Assembly: GCA_934045905.1 (NCBI GenBank)
Contig: OW203769.1
Location: forward strand, 31,623,345-31,687,344
Length of the DNA: 64,000 nt
DNA from: Leuctra nigra
Lineage: Eukaryota; Arthropoda; Insecta; Plecoptera; Leuctridae
Direction of reading: 5' to 3'
The notes under the pieces are model-generated. The model did not search any database. It saw nothing but the letters and a program-made list of their open reading frames with translations, and was not told the origin of the DNA. The position numbers were made by a program, and so were the translations under genes. Position 1 is the stretch's first letter. Every line of letters begins with the position of its first letter. This document shows, one piece after another, positions 46,355 to 58,342 of the stretch.

Positions 46355-49300
46355 TTGAATATGAAATATTCAGGACTTGCACTCGGGAAGAATACAGAGC
46401 GAAGACGCGAAGACGCGAAGACACATGCGTGTGTTGCTCATGCTGGCCACGCATGCTGGCCACGCACTGTAGCATACGCAATACATACACAATTGAATAT
46501 GAATATTCAGGACTTGCACTCGGGAAGAATACAGAGCGAAGACACAAAGACACATGCGTGTGTTGCTCATGCTGGCCACGCATGCTGGCCACGCATGCTG
46601 GCCACGCACATTAGCATACGCAATACATACACAATTGAATATGAAATATTCAGGACTTGCACTCGGGAAGAATACAGAGCGAAGACACGAAGACACATGC
46701 GTGTGTTGCTCATGCTGGCCACGCATGCTGGCCACGCATGCTGGCCGCGCACTTTAGCATACGCAATACATACACAATGGAATGTGAATATTCAGGACTT
46801 GCACTCGGGAAGAATACAGAGCGAAGAGACGAAGACACATGCGTGTGTTGCTCATGCTGGCCACGCATGCTGGCCACGCACTTTAGCATACGCAATACAT
46901 ACACAATTGAATATGAATATTCAGGACTTGCACTCGGGAAGAATACAGAGCGAAGACACGAAGACACATGCGTGTGTTGCTCATGCTGGCCACGCATGCT
47001 GGCCACGCATGCTGGCCACGCACATTAGCATACGCAATACATACACAATTGAATATGAAATATTCAGGACTTGCACTCGGGAAGAATACAGAGCGAAGAC
47101 ACGAAGACACATGCGTGTGTTGCTCATGCTGGCCACGCATGCTGGCCACGCATGCTGGCCGCGCACTTTAGCATACGCAATACATACACAATTGAATATG
47201 AAATATTCAGGACTTGCACTCGGGAAGAATACAGAGCGAAGACGCGAAGACACATGCGTGTGTTGCTCATGCTGGCCACGCATGCTGGCCACGCATGCTG
47301 GCCACGCACTGTAGCATACGCAATACATACACAATTGAATATGAATATTCAGGACTTGCACTCGGGAAGAACACAGAGCGAAGACACGAAGACACATGCG
47401 TGTGTTGCTCATGCTGGCCACGCATGCTGGCCACGCATGCTGGCCGCGCACTTTAGCATACGCAATACATACACAATTGAATATGAAATATTCAGGACTT
47501 GCACTCGGGAAGAACACAGAGCGAAGACACGAAGACACATGCGTGTGTTGCTCATGCTGGCCACGCATGCTGGCCACGCACTTTAGCATACGCAATACAT
47601 ACACAATTGAATATGAATATTCAGGACTTGCACTCGGGAAGAATACAGACCGAAGACGCGAAGACACGTGCGTGTGTTGCTCATACTGGCCACGCATGCT
47701 GGCCACGCATGCTGGCCATGCACTTCAGCATACGCAATACATACACAATTGAATATGAATATTCAGGACTTGCACCCGGGAAGAATACAGAGCGAAGACG
47801 CGAAGACACATGCGTGTGTTGCTCATGCTGGCCACGCATGCTGGCCACGCACATTAGCATACGCAATACATACACAATTGAATATGAATATTCAGGACTT
47901 GCACTCGGGAAGAATACAGAGCGAAGACGCGAAGACACATGCGTGTGTTGCTCATGCTGGCCACGCATGCTGGCCACGCATGCTGGCCACGCACTGTAGC
48001 ATACGCAATACATACACAATTGAATATGAATATTCAGGACTTGCACTCGGGAAGAACACAGAGCGAAGACACGTAGACACATGCGTGTGTTGCTCATGCT
48101 GGCCACGCATGCTGGCCACGCATGCTGGCCACGCACTGTAGCATACGCAATACATACACAATTGAATATGAATATTCAGGACTTGCACTCGGGAAGAACA
48201 CAGAGCGAAGACACGTAGACACATGCGTGTGTTGCTCATGCTGGCCACGCATGCTGGCCACGCATGCTGGCCACGCACTGTAGCATACGCAATACATACA
48301 CAATTGAATATAAATATTCAGGACTTGCACTCGGGAAGAACACAGAGCGAAGACACGAAGACACATGCGTGTGTTGCTCATGCTGGCCACGCATGCTGGC
48401 CACGCACTTTAGCATACGCAATACATACACAATTGAATATGAATATTCAGGACTTGCACTCGGGAAGAACACAGAGCGAAGACACGTAGACACATGCGTG
48501 TGTTGCTCATGCTGGCCACGCATGCTGGCCACGCACTGTAGCATACGCAATACATACACAATTGAATATGAAATATTCAGGACTTGCACTCGGGAAGAAC
48601 ACAGAGCGAAGACACGTAGACACATGCGTGTGTTGCTCATGCTGGCCACGCATGCTGGCCACGCACTGTAGCATACGCAATACATACACAATTGAATATG
48701 AATATTCAGGACTTGCACTCGGGAAGAACACAGAGCGAAGACACGTAGACACATGCGTGTGTTGCTCATGCTGGCCACGCATGCTGGCCACGCATGCTGG
48801 CCACGCACTGTAGCATACGCAATACATACACAATTGAATATGAATATTCAGGACTTGCACTCGGGAAGAACACAGAGCGAAGACACGTAGACACATGCGT
48901 GTGTTGCTCATGCTGGCCACGCATGCTGGCCACGCATGCTGGCCACGCACTGTAGCATACGCAATACATACACAATTGAATATAAATATTCAGGACTTGC
49001 ACTCGGGAAGAACACAGAGCGAAGACACGAAGACACATGCGTGTGTTGCTCATGCTGGCCACGCATGCTGGCCACGCACTTTAGCATACGCAATACATAC
49101 ACAATTGAATATGAATATTCAGGACTTGCACTCGGGAAGAACACAGAGCGAAGACACGTAGACACATGCGTGTGTTGCTTATGCTGGCCACGCATGCTGG
49201 CCACGCACTGTAGCATACGCAATACATACACAATTGAATATGAAATATTCAGGACTTGCACTCGGGAAGAACACAGAGCGAAGACACGTAGACACATGCG

Positions 49301-49965
49301 TGTGTTGCTCATGCTGGCCACGCATGCTGGCCACGCACTGTAGCATACGCAATACATACACAATTGAATATGAATATTCAGGACTTGCACTCGGGAAGAA
49401 CACAGAGCGAAGACACGTAGACACATGCGTGTGTTGCTCATGCTGGCCACGCATGCTGGCCACGCATGCTGGCCACGCACTGTAGCATACGCAATACATA
49501 CACAATTGAATATGAATATTCAGGACTTGCACTCGGGAAGAACACAGAGCGAAGACACGTAGACACATGCGTGTGTTGCTCATGCTGGCCACGCATGCTG
49601 GCCACGCATGCTGGCCACGCACTGTAGCATACGCAATACATACACAATTGAATATAAATATTCAGGACTTGCACTCGGGAAGAACACAGAGCGAAGACAC
49701 GAAGACACATGCGTGTGTTGCTCATGCTGGCCACGCATGCTGGCCACGCACTTTAGCATACGCAATACATACACAATTGAATATGAATATTCAGGACTTG
49801 CACTCGGGAAGAACACAGAGCGAAGACACGTAGACACATGCGTGTGTTGCTCATGCTGGCCACGCATGCTGGCCACGCACTGTAGCATACGCAATACATA
49901 CACAATTGAATATGAAATATTCAGGACTTGCACTCGGGAAGAACACAGAGCGAAGACACGTAGAC
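46355..49965. repeat. 129-143-bp satellite array, left block
   Basis: Each monomer reads: ATTCAGGACTTGCACTCGGG, GAAGAACACAGAGCGAAGAC, ACATGCGTGTGTTGCTC, two or three copies of the 13-bp ATGCTGGCCACGC, then CATACGCAATACATACAC. Two copies give 129-130 bp, three give 142-143 bp. From about 48033 monomers follow a fixed order 142-142-129-130-129, a 672-bp higher-order repeat. Earlier, a 414-bp block is duplicated (46554 and 46968). The monomer lacks stops in several frames, producing many false ORFs on both strands. Confidence 0.96.
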
Positions 49966-50944
49966 CAGTGGCGTGCCGTGACATTTGAAGTGAGGGAAGC
50001 AAATTGCCAGGAAAGAAATTTGCCCAGACCCGGAGGGGGGTCTGGGGGGCTTGCCCCCCAGTTTAGCCCCGCAGGGAATTTTTTAAAATTTGACTAATTT
50101 TAGATGGTTAAAAACGATTTTGAAAGTACCTTTTTGGAAGATTACTTGAATTTAAGAAATGGTCAAAGGAGGATTTTCAGACTAATTTTTTATATTTTAA
50201 TCATTAGTTTTTTGAAGGCAAATACGAGGGCAAATACAGATATACAAAAACTTTGTAGAAATGCGTAAACTGAACTGAGAATCCGAAACTGCAATATTTT
50301 GTAGATATTACAAGTTTAGACATTCAACCGCTCTTGAGCACTGTCACCGACCGATCACATGTTCGTTCCAATCGTGTCAACTCGGGAGTAGTTCGGCTGC
50401 GTTCGGACTGTGGATGCAGCTCTCCGATTTGCTTCCCTTGGCTAGAATACGCCTGCAGTAATAGACGTATTTTACCGAGTATTTTACACAGAAATGCTTT
50501 GTGTTTAGACCGGCAAATAATGTTATTATCATGGCAAAATAAGTTTTTATTATTGACAATACTTTCAGGTGGCTGCAGATTAACATATTTGATTGTAGGC
50601 AAATCACCTAATGCATGCGTAACTCCCGTATATAGAGCGAGGGATTGGAAGCAATTCGAAAAGTGAATCCCTTGGAGCCGGCCGACTGCCGAGCCGAGGC
50701 AAGTGTATGCGTGCGCACGCGCCTTGCCCACCTCCTGTCTTAGAAACCGCGTTTACTTTGAAATCAGAGCGAAAGTGGTGACATTTGTGTTCGTAATAAG
50801 AATTCTATAAGTAGTATTAAGTGATGAATATTTTTGTAAAAAGATTAAATTATTATACATATAATTATTATATTTTAATATTGTTGGAATGGAAAAGGAA
50901 GGGGAAGCAATGCTTCCCTTGCTTCCATTGAGTGCACGCCACTG
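49966..50944. mobile_element. hAT-like non-autonomous transposon inside the satellite
   Basis: The ends are CAGTGGCGTGC and its complement GCACGCCACTG, with a shared subterminal GGGAAGCA word. ACGTAGAC occurs immediately on both sides (49958-49965 and 50945-50952), an exact 8-bp target-site duplication as made by hAT transposases. The 979-bp interior has frames of up to 135 codons but nothing like a hAT transposase, so it is non-autonomous. A GC-rich segment near 50025-50080 (GGGGGTCTGGGGGGC) is its own inverted mini-repeat. Its insertion splits one satellite monomer and dates after array formation. Confidence 0.92.
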
Positions 50945-51975
50945 ACGTAGACACATGCGTGTGTTGCTCATGCTGGCCACGCATGCTGGCCACGCACTGT
51001 AGCATACGCAATACATACACAATTGAATATGAATATTCAGGACTTGCACTCGGGAAGAACACAGAGCGAAGACACGTAGACACATGCGTGTGTTGCTCAT
51101 GCTGGCCACGCATGCTGGCCACGCACTGTAGCATACGCAATACATACACAATTGAATATGAATATTCAGGACTTGCACTCGGGAAGAACACAGAGCGAAG
51201 ACACGTAGACACATGCGTGTGTTGCTCATGCTGGCCACGCATGCTGGCCACGCATGCTGGCCACGCACTGTAGCATACGCAATACATACACAATTGAATA
51301 TGAATATTCAGGACTTGCACTCGGGAAGAACACAGAGCGAAGACACGTAGACACATGCGTGTGTTGCTCATGCTGGCCACGCATGCTGGCCACGCATGCT
51401 GGCCACGCACTGTAGCATACGCAATACATACACAATTGAATATAAATATTCAGGACTTGCACTCGGGAAGAACACAGAGCGAAGACACGAAGACACATGC
51501 GTGTGTTGCTCATGCTGGCCACGCATGCTGGCCACGCACTTTAGCATACGCAATACATACACAATTGAATATGAATATTCAGGACTTGCACTCGGGAAGA
51601 ACACAGAGCGAAGACACGTAGACACATGCGTGTGTTGCTCATGCTGGCCACGCATGCTGGCCACGCACTGTAGCATACGCAATACATACACAATTGAATA
51701 TGAAATATTCAGGACTTGCACTCGGGAAGAACACAGAGCGAAGACACGTAGACACATGCGTGTGTTGCTCATGCTGGCCACGCATGCTGGCCACGCACTG
51801 TAGCATACGCAATACATACACAATTGAATATGAATATTCAGGACTTGCACTCGGGAAGAACACAGAGCGAAGACACGTAGACACATGCGTGTGTTGCTCA
51901 TGCTGGCCACGCATGCTGGCCACGCATGCTGGCCACGCACTGTAGCATACCAAGACAACGCAATACATACATAGT
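50945..51975. repeat. 129-143-bp satellite array, right block
   Basis: The array resumes exactly at the target duplication. Monomer steps are 129, 129, 142, 142, then the higher-order order continues. Compared with the 672-bp order there is one extra 129-bp monomer just right of the insertion. The array ends at about 51950 with a broken unit (CATACCAAGACAACGCAATAC). Confidence 0.95.
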
Positions 51976-52084
51976 AGAAAGGGGGAAATATTATCTCTGA
52001 ACTATTTGTTTAGTTCGTATAGGTACTATTACCGGCAAACGAAGAAACGGATCACGATAATTTTTTCACAAAGGATTCATTTCT

Positions 52085-52450
52085 AGGTAAACGCTCAGAG
52101 TAACGCGTTGATGAGCGAGCCTTCGTACTGCATCCAATTTGATATGCGTTTGCAAGTATCAGGCCTTGGAACTAAAGCATCAAGTAGGCAGGGATGAAAA
52201 TTTAGTATGCATTTTCAAATGTTTCAAGATTATAGAATAAAATATCATTAAAATGACAATATCTTTTGAAAATAACGACAAATTAGTCTTCAAATGAGGA
52301 AAAATACATAAAATGTTGGCCCCAATAACCATGTAAAATTTTAAGTTGGTCGGTCAATAGGTCCTAGTTTAAATTTCAAAAAAATCCCATGAAAGATGGG
52401 TTTAAATTTTAACTAAAGGGAGGATTTGGCTGAAACTTTGTAGGATGGGG
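52085..52450 (-). repeat. Dispersed repeat family F, copy 1
   Basis: The reverse complement matches 63010-63395: TTTCAGCCAAATCCTCCC, AACTTAAAA, CATTTTCATCCCTGC, TTGATGCTTTAGTTCC, ATACTTGCAAACGCATATCA and CTCGCTCATCAACGCGTTAC in the same order. Divergence is moderate. The terminus CAACGCGTTACACTGAGCG also stands alone at about 1622, 30738 and 38240. Confidence 0.75.
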
Positions 52451-53057
52451 ACAATGTTGGTTGCAATGACTTTGCTAAATTTCAAATTGATCGGACCAAC
52501 CAATCGAAAGATATATTTTTTAAAATTTGAACCAATCACATGATCCCTTTCAAAAACGATCCCAGAGACCGAATAGATTACGTTAGTATGTGTGCCAAAT
52601 TTCAGATCGATTGGTTGTGCGGTTTGACCTGAGCAGTGCAGGCAAAAACAAACACACAGATAAAGTGTAAAGAGTACCGTGGTGACGCTCGCAACGCTCG
52701 CTCATCATTCAGTTCTTGCCTATTCTAGCGTCATTGGTCTCTCGGTTTTACTGCATATTTACTGTTCTAAGTTATACTCCGCTTTACTGATGGATATTCT
52801 GAAAGTAGTGTCCGTACAAGTCTCTGATAGTTTCCATGCAATATTTCCCGAGCTTTCAAGTGGCTGATAGTTTCAGTTGAGGCGAAGAGCTTGTTGGAAA
52901 GTCCACTGACCGCACTGGGGCGGCTAAACTAACTCGCTAGTGGTGTAATTATCAACTATTACATTAATAATTACACTAATTACTACATGTACTCAGTGGT
53001 TACATCGGCAGCTGTTAATTATCTCGTCCAAAGCCTCGCTTCAGGTAGTTATTTGCG
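52451..53057. other. Non-coding stretch with AAATTT...GATCGG modules
   Basis: Modules at about 52478 (AAATTTCAAATTGATCGG) and 52594 (CCAAATTTCAGATCGATTGG, then AGCAGTG and CAAACACACAG). The remainder shows nothing recognisable. Confidence 0.5.
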
Positions 53058-53396
53058 TTGGCAACACTGCAAAGAGCTTTCAACAGAAAGCTGTCTCGAA
53101 TAGCCGATAGTCGATCGCAATCGACGACGCAATTATCGATGAAAGTGTCGAGTCTCGTTATTAGCGAGTCTCTCGAAGAACACGAGATTGTGTCGGCCGA
53201 AGTTCTGGCCACTTTCACCGACGAGAAACAGCCTCGGGTATGTTCGGACGTTGTCGGGTATGTTCGGACGTTGTCGGATGTCCTTAAATATAAATCATAT
53301 TGTGTCGAACATTGCAATAGATACCTATCAAATAATATGCAACGATTAATGATAAAGAAGTTTGCATTAAGATCCTTTTACAATAGAAATCAGTAG
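53058..53396 (+). other. Uncertain open frame with a 20-bp duplication
   Basis: The plus strand is open for 112 codons and the minus strand for 100. The first true ATG on the plus strand is at 53139 (MKVSSLVISESLEEHE...). Positions 53234-53253 are exactly repeated at 53254-53273. The patch 53050-53230 has richer codons than its surroundings and might be an exon or a decayed gene fragment. No domain is recognisable. Confidence 0.15.
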
Positions 53397-55110
53397 TAAT
53401 GTAAAAGTTTGTATTATTGGTTACTGTGTAGTCGTAATCAACCAATCGTATTCGAACAATGCAGTAATAAAATTGTGTACTGGATTAGAATTTAGCATCC
53501 GATACTAAAAGTAGAACAGTATCTGTCAAAAGCTGCTTTAATGAATGACATATAGTTTTCAAAAGAAAATGAATGAATATATTGTGCTGTAATGAAATAT
53601 GCCGATTGTAAATTTTGATTGTTGACACTGAGATAATCATCTATTTCTGTTATTTCACTATCTAGTTTTTACATCTGATTTTATTTTTTTACGCTAGGTG
53701 GCGTATTGCAACGTTCAGTGTCGAATAAATGTAAGCAAAGCAAATTGTTGTAATTTCACTGTGCTGTGACTTTTAAAAACAATCCCAGTCTAACTGTCAG
53801 CGGTCGGTAAAGAAGTCCTCAAGATAATTTCCTATTGGCTATTGGCGCTCACCTCAATTCTATATCGTAAACGAGCATCGCTTCAATTTTGAATTTGGCG
53901 CTCGCGGTACTGCCTGAGCCAACTTGCTCTGTCGAATTATTTATTAGAACATATGCTGAACAAATAATAATATTTAGAGTGATGTATTAAAAGAGGTGTT
54001 AGCAAGCATTATTAACCTTCAACATGTTGATTAAGTTTATAAAATAATCAGAGACCAATAAACCTCATTGATCAAGTTATTTGAGGAACGCGTTTCTATA
54101 TCTTAAAATACCATCCAAGTCTTGACAATCTATCACAATTCATTGCTCCAGTCAACAAAAACTCGAGGCATTTCCACAGCAAGATCGTCTATGAGAGGAA
54201 TTCGATGAGATATATCGTTATTAATCATCTATCCAGCTTCCTTCTGCTCCTGCAGGTCTGATAATCCCCCAGGATCAATGGCGCCCCCCCCCCCCCCCAG
54301 CCGCAATGCTGATGGAATCCCCTCCAAGGGTTTTTATTGTCCAGAACAAAAACTCTTCGCGTCATCAAGTATTGTCCTGCAGGTCGTGGGTCGAACTCCT
54401 CGGCAATCTCGCCTCTAATTTGCCTCTCATGTTCGATGTTCCGATGACAAAAGACGAGCAAACAGCCGCGAGTCTTTCATTAGGGAGAACTCGAAGCAAT
54501 TTCCTCGCAAACTCGAATGTTCCAACTTTCTATGGATGACGTCATTATCTGATTACGCGTCGTTCAATCGCTAACTCGAGGACAAATTGAGACTTCGGAA
54601 TCGAAGAAGAAACTAACAACTTCATAAGTGTTTCTTTATTAATAGCTTTAACGTCGCACTGTTCTGAAGATTGGAATAGACAAGGACGTGGGAGTTCGAG
54701 GTTATAGAAGGGAACCTTCCCAGCATTTGCCTCTCGACTGAGGAAAACGACTTAGAATCCTCAGTCAGGAAGGACAGAAGTATTAATGTGCAGGGCAATT
54801 TTTACAAACATAATGTCGTGTAAAACTAAAACCCGTATTGAAAAATGCCAAAATGGAAAAAAATACGGGGTAATTCATCCCACCTTAAAATGTAATGTTC
54901 ATTTGTAAGTTGCGTAGATGTGTAAATGAATTAGGGGGTTGAAATATCTGATTGGCGAGAAAGAACCCTGAAAAGGTCCGCAATATTGGCGATATTGTGG
55001 GGAGGGGGGGGGGTCACATTTTATTTTGCCAGGGGCCCATCCTAGGCGAAACTAAGTCTTATGAAGAAGTGTTTGATTCGCAAAGCAATACTGAATGTAT
55101 GGACAAATCA
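53397..55110. other. Non-coding stretch, no gene seen
   Basis: Contains poly-C at 54284-54298, poly-G at about 55001-55012 and CRE palindrome ATGACGTCAT at 54536. A B-box-like GGGTCGAACTCC at about 54387 has no partner A box. Otherwise AT-rich. Confidence 0.45.
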
Positions 55111-56055
55111 ATGTTGTACAAAAACAAAAACTTGTATATAGACTGCCAAGCACCTTTCCCCCTAAAAAGATTGAGATCTAAAAGAAGGTCGCAGCAATAA
55201 TATATTGTTGAAACATTTTCGCACTTAAAATTCGTGAAATCATTTCGCCCAGTTACTGCCGCCAAGCACAACATTATAAACCAAACATTGTACCCAAATT
55301 TGAGATTGAAAAAATCTCTATGTGAACCATCATAGTATAAACTTTAAAACAATTATACTCATTTAAAACTAAAAATAGAAAGTATTCAAATTTTAAAAAC
55401 GTAAACAAAATCAATTTAAAAACTTTTTTTTTTTACATAACTTAAAATACAAATTAAAAAAAATTATTTAAAATTAAATAAAACAAAATAAAAGTAAAAA
55501 AAATAAAAATAAAGCTTGGCGCATTGTGTCAAGGAGGGGGCAACATAAAAAGAAAATGTCGACCAAGGAGACGACGAAAGAAAGAGGAAGAAGAAGATGA
55601 TGAAGGAAAGAAGGAAGAAGTCAACATGACGGTGCAAATTCAATGCGCCAAGCTTTATTTTTATTTTTTTTACTTTTATTTTGTTTTATTTAATTTTAAA
55701 TAATTTTTTTTAATTTGTATTTTAAGTTATGTAAAAAAAAATGTTTTTAAATTGATTTTGTTTACGTTTTTAAAATTTGAATACTTTCTATTTTTAGTTT
55801 TAAATGAGTATAATTGTTTTAAAGTTTATACTATGATGGTTCACATAGAGATTTTTTCAATCTCAAATTTGGGTACAATGTTTGGTTTATAATGTTGTGC
55901 TTGGCGGCAGTAACTGGGCGAAATGATTTCACGAATTTTAAGTGCGAAAATGTTTCAACAATATATTATTGCTGCGACCTTCTTTTAGATCTCAATCTTT
56001 TTAGGGGGAAAGGTGCTTGGCAGTCTATATACAAGTTTTTGTTTTTGTACAACAT
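55111..56055. mobile_element. Near-perfect 416-bp palindrome
   Basis: Left arm 55111-55526 and right arm 55641-56055 are reverse complements with hardly any mismatch. The 114-base loop is purine-rich (AAAGAAAGAGGAAGAAG). Arms start ATGTTGTACAAAAAC and close with GCTTGGCGCATTG. The same peptide frame (MLCLAAVTGRND...) therefore occurs once on each strand; it has no known domain. Such arm identity implies recent origin or gene-conversion between arms. The closing motif resembles the ACTTGGCGCATCG apex of family H hairpins. Confidence 0.92.
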
Positions 56056-56839
56056 GTCACATGAGGTGGTAGTTTACAGCAGCTTTCATTGATCATTGAG
56101 TGTAACCTATCATTACATTGTTAACGCCAACAACGTCACTTCTTGTCTAAAAATTTCTGTTTTTCTTCCAATAGTTCCCAAGTTAGTATAACGAAAGGGT
56201 CAATTTCTTTTGGTTGAATATGAGTTATCTCAACTTTTAAATTGCTAAAAGTTCACAACTTGTGAATAACGTAAATTGTAGGTGTATTGTTCCGGTGTAG
56301 ACCGGAATTTGTGCGTCATCTCGTACTACGCATATTAGTTGCCAGTTGGTAAACTGAAAGGTACACGAAAGGTAGATGATTGTAAATGCGTTTCCTTAAT
56401 TTTAAATTCTTCTAAGTTCACTTTTTTGTGTAATTTAAACTCTATTGGTAAAGCGTTAAGGCTTACAGATGTTTACAGCACATTTTAAATAAAATCCGGA
56501 TGTGTTTTGGAAGGCAATATAACTTAAAAGGAACTTATTTCATAAGTTAACTTTCCAGTTTCTGGAAACTTTCCAGGTAGGTAACTAACCAGTTCTTTAT
56601 TTGAACTGGAAGTAGTTCCTTTTTTTGAGGAACTAATCCAACACTGCTGTTTAGTGATAGTTCCATAACATGGATTATGCCGCAAATTTTTCCGCCAACA
56701 GTTTAAAAACGTACCAAAGATCACAAGTGGGGTTATGCAGAATATGCATATATAATTTTCTATTATTACCTACGGGTGATTTTTTAAATTAGGGGATGTT
56801 GGAAGGGATCAAGTATCATACGGTATGGGTTATTTCATA

Positions 56840-56895
56840 TAGAATGAGTACACCAAATTTGGTTGAGATCGGTCAAAGGGTGTAGGAGAAAATAA
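56840..56895 (-). repeat. Second copy of the microsatellite-flanking block
   Basis: CCAAATTTGGTTGAGATCGG, TCAAAGGGTGTAGGAG is the reverse complement of 2797-2832. Here the ACAG run is replaced by AAAATAAGAACGTTCATACC, so the block exists independently of the microsatellite. Confidence 0.75.
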
Positions 56896-57385
56896 GAACG
56901 TTCATACCAAGAAGCCTTTTCCTTTGTTCATGCGCAGAGAGACACTACTGAAAGTTAAAGGAATTACGGCAAAGGATGTGGCCATTTGATATTGCCTTGT
57001 TGTGAAAATTGATTTTGAAGATGTCAACCTAGAGTTCCTTTAAGATTAACTAGCTGAGCCACCTGGTGTTTATAGTGCTGGTTGGGAAGGAGTAGGACGT
57101 ATATCATTAACAGTCACAAAACACACCAACACACGAACAAACCAACAAAGAACGGTCAACCTGATTGTACCTGACTGATTGCCAAGATACCCGAGAAGCT
57201 AAAGCACTATTTTTGCCGGAGAACAGACGCATAATCCTTGATCACACGCTTATAAATTCCCTAAGGTGTCTACCGCTTACATCGGTATGTACGAGGGACA
57301 ATCAATTAAAAATCAATGTACCTACACATATTTTGTTTAAATCTCACTAAATGATAATTAACATAAAATATCTCAAATGATTAAA

Positions 57386-57388
<3 letters not shown>

Positions 57389-57418
<30 letters not shown>
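57389..57418. repeat. (AT)n microsatellite
   Basis: Fifteen uninterrupted AT dinucleotides. Confidence 0.95.
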
Positions 57419-57421
<3 letters not shown>

Positions 57422-58342
57422 AACAATGAGAAAAATGGTAACACGGAGCGTATTTTATCTCCTCGGTCCCATTCAGTGCGTACCTATACATTTAAAAAAA
57501 ACTGTTGCTCGTCAAGACTCAAGTGAAAAAAACATTGTTTAAAATATGACTTTATCCAACACGTCATGTAATATACAAGCTAATGTTCAAATTCTTTTAA
57601 AAAGTACCAAATATAGTTATGAATGTAATTTATGAATAAGATTTTTTTATTTCATTTTGAATGAAATGGCTTTAAATAAAAGTCCTTTACGATTACTAAT
57701 TTTACCCTGGGGACGTCTTCGAACGAGTCGTGTGCTTACTCATTGTCTTGAAGTATACAATTTTACAATAAATAGTGTGAAAATAAGTTATTTGAAAATA
57801 CAATTGTGCTAGAAGACAGCCTCCTACTGCAGCAGAATCTATTATGTTATATTCCAAAACAAGTGTCATCTACGTACATTTGTATTCGTTTAAAAGTGTC
57901 AAGACAACATAGGAAACCAAACCTCTGATACGCTCACAACACAACCCCCACCCCTAATCCACCAGCCACTGAATAGATCTGAATGTGTATTGTTTATTCA
58001 CCAAGCAATGACGATTCACGATATTAAATGACCTTTTATTGTTGTTGTTTATTGATTATGGTGTGTGTGTGTGGGGGGGGGGAGGGGGTGTATGTGTTTA
58101 TTACGCATAGATCATACAATCAATTAGTCTACCGGTCTTTATTCCTGATAGTGATGGCATATTGTTGATGCATCTAATTGATTTATTGTTTGTTTTGATA
58201 TTTTAGACAGTATGAATTATTTCGTGCATTAGGTATTCTTTTAAAAATGCCATTGCATAATTGACCATGTTTGTAAACACCTTTCGCACAAGGCATTCGA
58301 TTGGCGTCAGAATACCATTGTTCATTGTGCGTAGTTAATCTA

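Larger units (their letters stand above)
56056..58342. other. Non-coding stretch with simple repeats
   Basis: No gene. Contains the module copy at about 56840-56895, a TA run at 57389-57418 and a GT/G run at 58060-58090. Otherwise AT-rich unique DNA. Confidence 0.5.

Noticed and set aside
49966..50944. hAT transposase gene in the nested element
   Set aside because: Frames of 110-135 codons overlap on both strands and show none of the hAT catalytic or dimerisation features.
46355..51975. CENP-B-box in the satellite monomer
   Set aside because: CTTGCACTCGGGAAG has the CGGG part but lacks the TTCG and central A at the right spacing.
46265..52000. Dozens of 60-349-codon ORFs on both strands
   Set aside because: Satellite monomers without stops. 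The same peptides recur at 672-bp shifts and on opposite strands, which is repeat periodicity and not coding.
54380..54400. B-box-like GGGTCGAACTCC
   Set aside because: No A box at tRNA spacing and no stem.
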